Assembly (NCBI GenBank): GCA_963821735.1
Contig: CAWGFK010000033.1
Span: 1 to 64,000, forward strand
Length of the DNA: 64,000 nt
DNA from: Laspinema sp963821735
Lineage (GTDB): Bacteria > Cyanobacteriota > Cyanobacteriia > Cyanobacteriales > Laspinemataceae
Direction of reading: 5' to 3'
In this document: positions 55,038 to 62,954 of the stretch, piece by piece
Layout: the number at the start of each line of letters is the position of its first letter
How positions within the stretch are numbered: the stretch's first letter is position 1
Notes under the pieces: generated by a model
Databases searched by the model: none
What the model was told of the DNA's origin: nothing
Seen by the model: the letters and a program-made list of their open reading frames with translations, nothing else
Position numbers and translations under genes: made by a program

Positions 55038-56672
55038 ATGACAAAAATTAATCCAGAATGCCCTTTTGATAAAGAATCTTTTGATTTTTTTGTTGCTCAC
55101 TACTTTTACAATTCAGTGTGCAATTCTGAATTTTGGCAAAAAGAAGGGAAAATTTTAGACTTTTTAGTTACCCATTATTCACCACCAATAAATTTCAAAT
55201 TACTTGACAAAAAAAATTTTGCGGAATTCGTTGCTTTCCCGCTAAAAGAGTTGTTTGAAATAGTAATTAACCATTTACCTCTTGAAATCAAAAAATTGGC
55301 AAGCCCTGTAATGTTTAGTGACTTTTTTAAAAAAGGCAATAACTTTGATTACTATGAAGGAGCCTTAATTTTTGTTAGACAAGAAGAGAGCTTTCTTAAT
55401 CCTCAGTTTTATCTTTGCATAAATGAAGAAGGTTTGGATTTTGGTTTTTGTTTATTCAATAAATGGCAGGATTTTCAAGAAAGAACCCCTTCATCAAAAG
55501 ACAAAACTTTTCAATTATTTATTTATAACTTTAGAAATAATTTTTTCAATTTACTGTCTGTAATTAAAGAATCAATAGGCCATCAAAATCTTGGGGATTT
55601 AAAATATTTTTTCAATCCGCACTTACAACGCTTACAACAGAGGCTTTTTGAAAGTACCGATAAAATAATGCTAGATTACTTAACTTTCGGTGTCTCTTTG
55701 ACACCTCAAGAAGTTTTGCAACTTAATACTCAAGAACTAAGCCAAAAAATAGTCTACAAATTTATTGGATTTTATCCCTTAGTTTTGTTGGCAACTCAGG
55801 AAGATCCGATGCCAGCTATTATAAACTTTATAAATAAACCTCTAGCTGAATTTTCTCAGAATATAGGAGTTGAAGTTGAAACCCTAAAGAGATGGACCCG
55901 CGCCATTAATCGCAAGAAGCAAGCGATATTACAAGGTCCTCCTGGTACGGGAAAAACTTACCTTGCAAAACAGCTTGGCAATCATTTAATTGGTGGTGGT
56001 GATGGGTTCATGGAACTGGTGCAATTTCATCCCGCTTATTGTTATGAGGATTTTATCCAAGGGATTCGCCCTCAAGCAAACGAGCATGGACAGCTTGATT
56101 ATCCAGTGGTTCCAGGTCGGTTTTTGGAATTTTGTAAAAAAGCAGAGTCTTGTGAAGATACTTGTGTTTTAATTATTGATGAAATTAACCGGGCGAATCT
56201 CTCTAGTGTGTTTGGAGAGTTGATGTACTTACTTGAATATCGGGATGAAAAAATTCCTTTAGCGGGTAGTAATGAACTGTTTGGCATCCCTAAAAATGTC
56301 CGGATTATTGGGACGATGAATACCGCCGATCGCTCGATCGCCCTCGTGGATCATGCACTGCGTCGCCGCTTTGCTCTTATCGAACTGCGCCCCAATTATG
56401 AGATTCTACGGCGTTATCACGAACGAGAAGCAACCGATTTTCCGGTTGATGGGTTGATTGCCACATTACAGCGCGTGAATCAGGTAATCGATGACCCCGA
56501 TTATGAACTGGGTATCTCGTTCTTTCTGCTGCCCGATCTGGCGGACCAAATTGAAGATGTCTGGCGCATGGAAATCGAACCTTATTTAGAAGAGTATTTT
56601 TTCGACCAAAGGGACAAACTTGAATCCTTCCGCTGGGAGGCGATCGCCAAGACAATTTTACCCAAACCCTGA
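55038..56672 (+). CDS. mcrB: McrB-type GTP/ATP-dependent restriction subunit
   Basis: 544 aa. C-terminal AAA+ motor of the McrB group: GPPGTGKTYLAKQLG (about 300), LIIDEINRANLSSVFGEL (about 377) and NTADRSIALVDHALRRRF (about 427). The N-terminal 280 residues are a specificity part of unknown type (no match to the classical DUF3578 by eye). It would translocate DNA and activate the McrC nuclease; here McrC (59.2 kb) is separated by yjbQ, a TA remnant and an IS. Base composition changes inside the gene: up to about 56.2 kb it is very AT-rich, then it turns to normal HIP1-containing cyanobacterial DNA, which suggests exchange of the target-recognition half. Confidence 0.88.
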   Translation: MTKINPECPFDKESFDFFVAHYFYNSVCNSEFWQKEGKILDFLVTHYSPPINFKLLDKKNFAEFVAFPLKELFEIVINHLPLEIKKLASPVMFSDFFKKGNNFDYYEGALIFVRQEESFLNPQFYLCINEEGLDFGFCLFNKWQDFQERTPSSKDKTFQLFIYNFRNNFFNLLSVIKESIGHQNLGDLKYFFNPHLQRLQQRLFESTDKIMLDYLTFGVSLTPQEVLQLNTQELSQKIVYKFIGFYPLVLLATQEDPMPAIINFINKPLAEFSQNIGVEVETLKRWTRAINRKKQAILQGPPGTGKTYLAKQLGNHLIGGGDGFMELVQFHPAYCYEDFIQGIRPQANEHGQLDYPVVPGRFLEFCKKAESCEDTCVLIIDEINRANLSSVFGELMYLLEYRDEKIPLAGSNELFGIPKNVRIIGTMNTADRSIALVDHALRRRFALIELRPNYEILRRYHEREATDFPVDGLIATLQRVNQVIDDPDYELGISFFLLPDLADQIEDVWRMEIEPYLEEYFFDQRDKLESFRWEAIAKTILPKP

Positions 56673-56856
56673 TTTTTCGACATGGGAATTATGGTAAAAT
56701 CCGCTATGGCAGCGTTTATGTGGGCGAAATCCAAACTTGTCTTGGATTCGGTGCTTTTCCGGGAATGACAGGTTTAAGATTTTAGTAACTCCCGCTATTG
56801 AAAACTGCTATCTCTATCCCTTTCCCTAAAATCCCTCAATCAAGTGCCCAAACGCA

Positions 56857-57294
56857 ATGACTATCACCAACCATTTTATCGACATTGAAACCGAACCGGG
56901 AATCAGCATTCATAACCTGAATCCCTACATTAAAGAATTGCTAGAGGCAAATCCGGTTAAAAATGGTTATGTTTTGGTATTTGCCAGACATACCACAACC
57001 GCTTTATTTATTAACGAGTATGAAGAAAGATTGCTGGATGATATAAAGGTCTATCTGGAAAAATTAGCCCCGCCAGATGCCAAATATCTCCATAACGATT
57101 TGCATCTGCGCGTCGTCCCTCCTGATGAACCCATCAACGGACATTCCCATCTGATGGCAATCACCCTCAACAATAGCGAATACATTCCCATCGTCGAGGG
57201 AAATTTAGCCTTGGGGACTTGGCAATCGGTGATGTTAATTGATTTAGATGGACCACGAAAACGCAATCTGCTGATTCAAATTTGCGGGGAATGA
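56857..57294 (+). CDS. yjbQ: YjbQ/UPF0047 family protein
   Basis: 145 aa, single-domain family found in all kingdoms. Family signature residues are visible: FARHTTTALFINE, LHNDLHLR, NGHSHLMAITLNNS and LGTWQSVMLIDLDGPRKRN, including the conserved His and Glu cluster. Members show weak thiamine-phosphate synthase activity in E. coli; the real role is unknown. It sits between mcrB and a toxin-antitoxin remnant, so it seems to have been inserted into, or captured by, the restriction locus. Confidence 0.92.
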   Translation: MTITNHFIDIETEPGISIHNLNPYIKELLEANPVKNGYVLVFARHTTTALFINEYEERLLDDIKVYLEKLAPPDAKYLHNDLHLRVVPPDEPINGHSHLMAITLNNSEYIPIVEGNLALGTWQSVMLIDLDGPRKRNLLIQICGE

Positions 57295-57379
57295 GGGAGA
57301 AGCCAAAAATGCGGGGTTTCTCCCGGTGAGCTAAACTGATGGAGAGTCTATAAAAATTATCATAAATCCGAGGTTTTCT

Positions 57380-57664
57380 ATGAATCCAGAAACCATTTCT
57401 TTTGAAATTTCTCAGGATCTCCTCGCCGCTTTAAAATTAGGCAGGGAGCAATTGAAGGAAGAGATGCGACTACTGGCGGCGATCGCCTATTTTCAAGGAA
57501 AAAAACTCTCTCTCGGAAAAGCCGCCGAATTAGCAGGACTCAACCGCTTGGAATTTATGGATATTTTATCACAAAAAGGGATAACGTTGTTCGATTATGA
57601 TGAAACCGGACTAGAGACCGAATTAAGAGGAATCAGTCAGTTAAGAGGGGAAAATGATAATTAG
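57380..57664 (+). CDS. UPF0175 antitoxin
   Basis: 94 aa. Typical UPF0175 (antitoxin of DUF3368/PIN toxins): a beta-strand start (ETISFEISQDLLAALKLG), a helix (LKEEMRLLAAIAYFQGKKLSLGKAAELAGLNRLEFMDIL) with the ribbon-helix-helix-like pattern, and a QKGITLFDYDE end. Its 3' end overlaps the start of the toxin gene by 11 bases, the usual arrangement. The toxin is internally deleted, so this is an orphan antitoxin. Confidence 0.9.
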   Translation: MNPETISFEISQDLLAALKLGREQLKEEMRLLAAIAYFQGKKLSLGKAAELAGLNRLEFMDILSQKGITLFDYDETGLETELRGISQLRGENDN

Positions 57665-57779
57665 TAATGCCACCCCCTTGATTGCCTTTGCAAAAATCAA
57701 TCAACTTTCCTTAATCAAAAAAAACGAAGGTTTATTGAGGCGATTTTGCGGCAATTGGGAGAGATTTAAAAGAACATGA
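57654..57779 (+). pseudogene. DUF3368/PIN toxin, internally deleted remnant
   Basis: Starts MIISNATPLIAFAKINQLSLIKK, the N-terminus of DUF3368 PIN-like toxins, with Asn/Asp-position residues of the first active-site strand. After about 23 residues, at an A-rich run, the frame jumps to RFCGNWERF; in another frame the same DNA reads FIEAILRQLGEI-stop, which is the usual C-terminus of this family. So about 110 central codons are missing. It ends at a TGA that overlaps the original mcrC ATG. Confidence 0.75.
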
Positions 57780-57817
57780 CGGGCAATCGGGTTAGAACAA
57801 TTGAACTTCGGGAATAT
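57776..57817 (+). pseudogene. mcrC: Severed 5' end of mcrC (14 codons)
   Basis: ATG 57776-57778 opens MTGNRVRTIELREY, the usual start of McrC proteins (IELREY). It is cut after codon 14 by the IS; the sequence continues after the IS at 59190 as REYETQRFPRND through the target duplication. Confidence 0.82.
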
Positions 57818-59188
57818 CAGGGTAAGAGCATCTCAATCAGGCTTGACACAAGGATTTGAGAATAAGCATCATGTACTCCTCGCTCATGGCTGCCCGGTTC
57901 CTTTTTTGTCTCAAGCTACGCGATAGGGTGGTTTCTTGATTGAGGGCATTAAGGGCCATCCGTCTGAGTACCGCCAAATTTCGAGGGCTATTAAACGCTC
58001 GGATCCGAGATTTATCTTCTTCAAAAGTCACATCTAAAACCCAATGTTCTTTATTTTCAATGCTCCAATGTTCCCGAATAATAGAACCATGTTTTTGGGC
58101 ATCTACGCTTAAAGAACTTAGATAAATCTGGACTTCATGAGAGGTTCCATTCCACTGTTGCCGAAACCGTTCGACTATAACAACCGTTTGAAGTCCCGCC
58201 CATTTATCTTGATTATAAAGACCTCCAAATTCTGAAACGGGAATCGCCCAAACTCTTCTCTTCTCAATCCGGTTATGCCCTTTTTCTACTTGACGGTAAT
58301 CCGTCATCTTAACCCCAGTAAATTGGCGACTTGATTGAATTTCAAACCAAGATTTAACTTGATTGTAAAGAGTCGGGTGATTACTTTTTAAGCAAACTAC
58401 ATAATTAGCTTTTTTATGAACAATCTGTTTAATAATCTCCGTTTGAGTCCCCATTGCATCCATTGTAATAATTGCGCCGGTTACGTCGATTAATTCTAAT
58501 AAGGCTGGAATGGCTGTAATTTCATTGGAATGGCTGTCAACCTTTACTTGGCCTAGGACTAAACGATTTTCCGAGGCCCACGCTGTCACTAAATGTAAAT
58601 TTTTTTTGCCCTGATTTCGGTCATAAGACCCCCGAAGACTTTTTCCGTCAATCGGGATAACTTGTTCAACAACTGAACCGAGTAATTTTTGGACCCATTG
58701 AGTTAACTTCTGTTCTAAAATCTTGGGGTCTAGTTTTTCAAAAACTCTACGAAATGTATCATGATGAGGAATGCCATTGGGTAATTCTAAAAATTGTTTG
58801 AGCCAGTGCTGTTTACTTATTCCATAATTTTCCATATCTTCCCATCCGTTACCTCCAGCTATTATTGCTAACAAAGCAATCACTAGAATATCTTTAAGTA
58901 AGTGGTGTTTAGTGCGGTCAACTCTTGGATCAGGTACATCATCAAAATAATTCAACAAACCCCCTTCTAGCTCTGGCATAGAAATAGGTTGAGGCTGGGG
59001 TTTTATTGTTTTTAATTTAGCGCTCGCGACAACGGGTGAAAATCCTTTAGTCATAGAGTATTCCTTCCTATTTTCTACTGAGCTTGAGAGTTATTATAGA
59101 AGCTCTCAGACAAACTGGGCCGCTATAATACTGCACTCTCTTTTTGCCGTCTGTTACATTTGATACCAAATTAGATGCGCTTACCCTG
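57818..59188 (-). mobile_element. ISAs1-family insertion sequence, complete, 10-bp target duplication
   Basis: 1371 bp. Inverted ends: CAGGGTAAGAGCATCTCAA on the left and CAGGGTAAGCGCATCTAA on the right. Flanked by a 10-bp direct repeat tcgggaatat (57808-57817 and 59189-59198), in the range known for ISAs1 elements. One transposase gene fills it. The clean duplication means a simple, rather recent insertion. On the right side it has an outward TATAAT at 59124-59129. Confidence 0.93.
57837..59054 (-). CDS. ISAs1-family DDE transposase
   Basis: 405 aa, intact. N-terminal helical domain (LLNYFDDVPDPRVDRTKHHLLKDIL, DUF4338-like H_repeat start), then a DDE core: VIPIDGKSLRGS (first Asp), IITMDAMGTQTEI (second Asp) and REHWSIENKEHWVLDVTFEED (Glu with the Y/W-2-R-E-K-like element). 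C-terminal NLAVLRRMALNAL is conserved in the family. The gene occupies most of the element, on the strand opposite to mcrC. Confidence 0.96.
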   Translation of the reverse strand: MTKGFSPVVASAKLKTIKPQPQPISMPELEGGLLNYFDDVPDPRVDRTKHHLLKDILVIALLAIIAGGNGWEDMENYGISKQHWLKQFLELPNGIPHHDTFRRVFEKLDPKILEQKLTQWVQKLLGSVVEQVIPIDGKSLRGSYDRNQGKKNLHLVTAWASENRLVLGQVKVDSHSNEITAIPALLELIDVTGAIITMDAMGTQTEIIKQIVHKKANYVVCLKSNHPTLYNQVKSWFEIQSSRQFTGVKMTDYRQVEKGHNRIEKRRVWAIPVSEFGGLYNQDKWAGLQTVVIVERFRQQWNGTSHEVQIYLSSLSVDAQKHGSIIREHWSIENKEHWVLDVTFEEDKSRIRAFNSPRNLAVLRRMALNALNQETTLSRSLRQKRNRAAMSEEYMMLILKSLCQA

Positions 59189-60347
59189 TCGGGAATATGA
59201 AACCCAACGATTTCCTCGGAATGATATTCCTGAATTTATCATCAAGGTCTTGCAGCAAAACTATAAGAGTCAAATTGAGGTAACGCTTCATAATTCCCAC
59301 AGTGGGGACGAATGGCAATTCAAGGCAAAAGGATGGGTGGGTTATATTGCGGTGACTCCAGAATTTGCGGTCAAAATCAACCCAAAAGTGCCGATCGCCA
59401 ATCTGTTCGGAATGTTAGAATATGCCTACGACCTTAACAGTTTTCGCTTTCTACAGGGTCTCATCCCCTGCAACACTTTAGAAGACTTTTTCGATCGCCT
59501 CGCCAGTCTCCTCGCCCAACTCATCCGCGATCGCACTCGTAAAGGATTGTATCGCGCCTATCTTCCCCAAACTGGGCAACTCGGATATGTGCGAGGACGC
59601 CTCGACACTCGTCACGCCATCCGCAAACCTTGGGCGGTAAAACTGACTTGTCACTACGACGAACAAACCAGCGATCTGGAAGATAACCAAATTCTCGCTT
59701 GGACTCTCCACTGTATCGCCCGAACTGGACTCTGTAGCGATCGCACTCGTCCGGTTATCCTATCAGCATATCGCGCCTTGAATGGATGGGTGACCCTGCG
59801 TCCTTTCACCGCTAAGGATTGTTGCGATCGCACTTATAACCGCCTCAATCAAGATTACCAACGCCTCCACGCCCTCTGTCGTTTCTTTCTAGAAAATATT
59901 GGCCCTAATCACGACAGCGGAAATGCCTCTATTCTCCCCTTTTTAGTTGATATGGCGAAACTTTATGAACGATTTGTCGCCGCCTGGTTAAAGGTCCATT
60001 TGCCATCACAGTATTCTGTCAAAGCGCAAGAACGGATCGAAATTGGGAAGGACAAGACTCTGTATTTTAATCTGGATCTGGTCCTGTACGATCGCGCAAC
60101 CCGTCAGGCAATCTATGTTTTAGATACAAAATACAAAACGGACTTTCAAGTTTCTGACTTTCACCAAGCGAGTTCTTATGCCCTTTCCAAAAATTGCCAA
60201 CAGGCAATTTTGATTTATCCTCAACCCTTACCCATCCCCCGAGATGAATATAACAACAATATCCGCATTCGCAGTCTGACTTTTTCCCTTGATCGCAATC
60301 TCAAAGAAGCTGGGGATTTACTTTTGGAATCTTTGGGATTATCGTAA
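59175..60347 (+). CDS. mcrC: McrC-type nuclease subunit, N-terminus remodelled by the IS
   Basis: 390 aa in its present form. The nuclease subunit of McrBC-type restriction systems. N-terminal part IPEFIIKVLQQ and WQFKAKGWVGYIAVTPEFAVKINPKVPI; middle GYVRGRLDTR; C-terminal PD-(D/E)XK core YFNLDLVLYD (Asp) and IYVLDTKYKTDF (Asp-x-Lys). The insertion removed the native start; an ATG in the IS right end (59175-59177) gives MRLPC fused in frame to REYETQRF. Only 11-12 residues are exchanged, so the protein could still work. There is no SD, but an outward TATAAT sits 46 bp upstream in the IS. Confidence 0.87.
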   Translation: MRLPCREYETQRFPRNDIPEFIIKVLQQNYKSQIEVTLHNSHSGDEWQFKAKGWVGYIAVTPEFAVKINPKVPIANLFGMLEYAYDLNSFRFLQGLIPCNTLEDFFDRLASLLAQLIRDRTRKGLYRAYLPQTGQLGYVRGRLDTRHAIRKPWAVKLTCHYDEQTSDLEDNQILAWTLHCIARTGLCSDRTRPVILSAYRALNGWVTLRPFTAKDCCDRTYNRLNQDYQRLHALCRFFLENIGPNHDSGNASILPFLVDMAKLYERFVAAWLKVHLPSQYSVKAQERIEIGKDKTLYFNLDLVLYDRATRQAIYVLDTKYKTDFQVSDFHQASSYALSKNCQQAILIYPQPLPIPRDEYNNNIRIRSLTFSLDRNLKEAGDLLLESLGLS

Positions 60348-60489
60348 AGGCTGAACTTCCGATTATTCTGTTACCGGGCAAAGCCTCTGGTGTTCTCGGG
60401 TGAAATGAAGAAATATTGCAATCTTCGGTTTCTTTTGAGCGATCGCCACTTGATTTGGGTATCATAAGCTAGAGTCTGCGAGAAAACCT

Positions 60490-60861
60490 ATGCCTAGAAT
60501 TAAACCGCCCTCGTCAATGCCGCCGAAAATTAGTTCCACGCCTCGCAAGAACTGTGAGATGGGGGAACAAGTTGAACTTTATAAAATGATGACGAAGCGA
60601 CAGCGGATCCAGCATGAGCTTCAGATGATGAAACAGCGGATGGAGTTGTTGAATTCTCAGTTAAGTCTATTGGATAGTCAAATTGAGGCGAAGGAAAAGG
60701 CGATTCAGGAGTTGCGGCAATCTTCTGGAAAGGGTGTGGCGGCTATTTCTGGGGATATTAAGCCGATTCAGGACCGTTCACCTCGGTCTCAAACTCCCGT
60801 TTCTGAACCGATTAATCGGGGCAATTCCAATCCGTTTAAAACGTTTCATCTGGAATATTAA
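60490..60861 (+). CDS. Gas vesicle GvpV-like coiled-coil protein
   Basis: 123 aa. A basic N-terminus (KPPSSMPPKISSTPRKNCE) followed by a helix (about 25-75: VELYKMMTKRQRIQHELQMMKQRMELLNSQL) similar to the GvpV family found at cyanobacterial gas vesicle loci. It is convergent with the gvpG-F-K-J genes. GvpV's exact role is unknown; it probably helps vesicle assembly. The name is inferred from pattern and location. Confidence 0.55.
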   Translation: MPRIKPPSSMPPKISSTPRKNCEMGEQVELYKMMTKRQRIQHELQMMKQRMELLNSQLSLLDSQIEAKEKAIQELRQSSGKGVAAISGDIKPIQDRSPRSQTPVSEPINRGNSNPFKTFHLEY

Positions 60862-60931
60862 AGTTGGGTGGGAGTGGGGGTGGAATCTCCATCCCCGTTG
60901 TTCTATTTTTAACCCTTGTCAAGGGGTCGAG

Positions 60932-61252
60932 TTAATCCAGGACTGTGATGAAGAAAGATGATAAACCATCCTCGCTGATGAACTCTTCAGGTTCCATTTC
61001 TTCTTCTTGTTCTTCTTGTTCAGCCTCTTCTTCCATTGCTTGAATTTTGAGCAACAGTTCCTCTTCCTGAATTTCAAAGTCTTCTTCGGAAATGTCGCCC
61101 ATGTCGAAGGCGAGTTGTAAGGCTAATAACTGTTTTTGGACATTTTGAATATCATCCAATTCGCTGGTTGCTCGTTCTAGGAGTTGTTCCCCTAACCAGA
61201 CGATGCCGCCAAGGGGTCCTGAGATGGGAAAGGTTAACAGTTCAAATAGCAT
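60932..61252 (-). CDS. gvpG: Gas vesicle protein GvpG
   Basis: 106 aa. GvpG signature: LLTFPISGPLGGIVWLGEQLLERA at the N-terminus, a helical middle (ELDDIQNVQKQLLALQLAFDMGDISEEDFEIQEEELL) and an acidic Glu-rich tail. An accessory protein in gas vesicle assembly. Starts 5 bp after the stop of gvpF/L, same operon. The tail is longer and more acidic than in the usual 80-90-aa GvpG. Confidence 0.93.
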   Translation of the reverse strand: MLFELLTFPISGPLGGIVWLGEQLLERATSELDDIQNVQKQLLALQLAFDMGDISEEDFEIQEEELLLKIQAMEEEAEQEEQEEEMEPEEFISEDGLSSFFITVLD

Positions 61253-61257
61253 GGAGA

Positions 61258-62001
61258 TTATTCCTCTGATTCGAGTTGGGCAAAGGTATAAGGGGCGGTA
61301 AAGTTATTATACCGAATTCGCAGGCGGCTGCAAAAGGTTTTATCGATCGCCTCTACTGCTTCACTAAACTCCGGTTCCCGGTCCCAAGGAATTAAATAGG
61401 CGGCATTATAAATCATCTCTTCGGTCATCGGGTCGCTTTCGATGACTTCTTCCGCTAAGGGATTTAATCCGGTTTGAAATCCAGCAATGACTTCTTGTTT
61501 TCTAAACTTTAAGCTGCTTTCTATGAGTTGACCGATATTAATGACTTCTTCCATACTCAAGGCTTTACCTAAACTGGCATCGCGCATTTCTTTTAAGCTA
61601 GGATTCAAGTCGAGTAATGCCTCTATCTCGCTTTTACTCTCCCAAAATACTTTAACACTGACTTCTCGCCGTCCTTCCAATTTCTGAAACAGGGCTTCGA
61701 GTTTCCCCTGATAGGGATCAATTAAGTCTCGGATTACGGTATCCCAGGTTTTCACGACTAATCCAAAACGCAGGGGGAGTAAGGTGCGAAATCCGGCAGT
61801 CATGGCCTCTTCTAATACTTTTTCATGGCCTAATAAATTGCGCCGTGAGGTGAGATATTTGGTTTGTTTGGCTTCGGAATAAAGGAAGTGGAATCCCTCA
61901 ATGGTTTGGTTATGAACAGGTTGGCGATCCAGTCCGGCGATCGCCAAGGTGTCTGGTAGGGGTTCAGGCAAAATTCCGTATAGATAAAACCCTAAACTCA
62001 T
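61258..62001 (-). CDS. gvpF: Gas vesicle protein GvpF/GvpL
   Basis: 247 aa. GvpL/F family: GFYLYGILP start, a central EEAMTAGFRTLLPLRFGLVVKTWDTV and C-terminal GLNPLAEEVIESDPMTEEMIYNAAYLIP. These assembly proteins interact with GvpA monomers (known from cyanobacteria and Halobacterium). F or L cannot be told apart by eye. Lies between gvpK and gvpG in one operon, 32 bp after gvpK. Confidence 0.93.
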   Translation of the reverse strand: MSLGFYLYGILPEPLPDTLAIAGLDRQPVHNQTIEGFHFLYSEAKQTKYLTSRRNLLGHEKVLEEAMTAGFRTLLPLRFGLVVKTWDTVIRDLIDPYQGKLEALFQKLEGRREVSVKVFWESKSEIEALLDLNPSLKEMRDASLGKALSMEEVINIGQLIESSLKFRKQEVIAGFQTGLNPLAEEVIESDPMTEEMIYNAAYLIPWDREPEFSEAVEAIDKTFCSRLRIRYNNFTAPYTFAQLESEE

Positions 62002-62033
62002 GTTAATTTATCGTCTAATTTATTGAAGAACAG

Positions 62034-62513
62034 TTACAGCGGTTGGGATGTGAGCACTAACCGTAGTTTGGCCTGAATTAAATTCAGGTTGGCTACACCG
62101 AGGTCCAAGTCACCTTGGACGACAATTCCGACATTTAAAAGGCGGTCTAGTAATTCTAATACTGATGCTTCTTGACTGGGTTCGCCGGGATAATAGCTAC
62201 CCGGTTTCGGTAACAGGGTCCCCACTTCTCCGAGGTCCAGGTTCAAATCATTGGGGTCAATCTCGAAGATATCGCACAAGCGGAGGATTTCTTCTTCTAG
62301 TTTTTGCAAACTCTCGGCAGCAGCATCTAACTCGGTTTCACTCAGCACTTGTTCGTCCATGCGACGAATCACTTGCGCTTCCATCAATTGCCGAATCAGT
62401 TCCACGAGGGTTAAGACTAAGGATGCTAACCCCGCTTTACTGTTAATGGCGCGACGAGTGGGGAGAATTTCGCTGATTTGGGACGGGTCGGACGGGGTGT
62501 CAGCTAATGCCAT
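62034..62513 (-). CDS. gvpK: Gas vesicle protein GvpK
   Basis: 159 aa. GvpK signature: a helix GLASLVLTLVELIRQLMEAQVIRRMDE, followed by LSETELDAAAESLQKLEEEI and a C-terminal ELLDRLLNVGIVVQGDLDLGVANLNLIQAKLRLVL, which resembles a GvpA-like strand-helix. Assembly accessory protein. It follows gvpJ by 33 bp on the same strand. Confidence 0.94.
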   Translation of the reverse strand: MALADTPSDPSQISEILPTRRAINSKAGLASLVLTLVELIRQLMEAQVIRRMDEQVLSETELDAAAESLQKLEEEILRLCDIFEIDPNDLNLDLGEVGTLLPKPGSYYPGEPSQEASVLELLDRLLNVGIVVQGDLDLGVANLNLIQAKLRLVLTSQPL

Positions 62514-62546
62514 GAGGGTGCGGTTTTCTTATAAGTTTGACCGGGT

Positions 62547-62954
62547 TTAAATCTCTCCAACGTTGCCGCTGGGTTCGGGGTTGGTTTCAGGAATGGGGGG
62601 ACTACTGGTGAGGGCTTTGAGCGATCGCATTTCGGCTTCTAAGACTTGCAGGCGATCGTGCAATTGGCGGTTTTCTTCGATTAAATCTTGATTTTTACTG
62701 CTCAGATACGGGTCATTTTCCCACCAATTAATTCCCATTTCTCGCGCTTTATCTACGGAGGCAATCAATAAGCGAATGCGGATATGGAGTAACTCTGTTG
62801 TGGCAACAGAAATGGAAATATCCCCGGCAATTACAATTCCTTTATCTAAGACTCGTTCGAGGATATCTGCTAAAGTCGAGCCTTGGGTGGAGGTGGCAAT
62901 GGTGCGATTTGAGTTGGATTGAGCGCTTTTCGGCTGTATCGGGTTAGAAGACAC
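62547..62954 (-). CDS. gvpJ: Gas vesicle protein GvpJ (GvpA family)
   Basis: 135 aa. A GvpA/GvpJ-family core (about 25-80: STLADILERVLDKGIVIAGDISISVATTELLHIRIRLLIAS) flanked by a polar N-terminus and a coiled-coil plus Pro-rich C-terminus, which distinguishes J from the 70-aa structural GvpA. It is a minor tip or assembly protein. First gene of the gvpJ-K-F-G unit in this window. No gvpA, gvpC or gvpN is found upstream of it within 1 kb. Confidence 0.92.
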   Translation of the reverse strand: MSSNPIQPKSAQSNSNRTIATSTQGSTLADILERVLDKGIVIAGDISISVATTELLHIRIRLLIASVDKAREMGINWWENDPYLSSKNQDLIEENRQLHDRLQVLEAEMRSLKALTSSPPIPETNPEPSGNVGEI

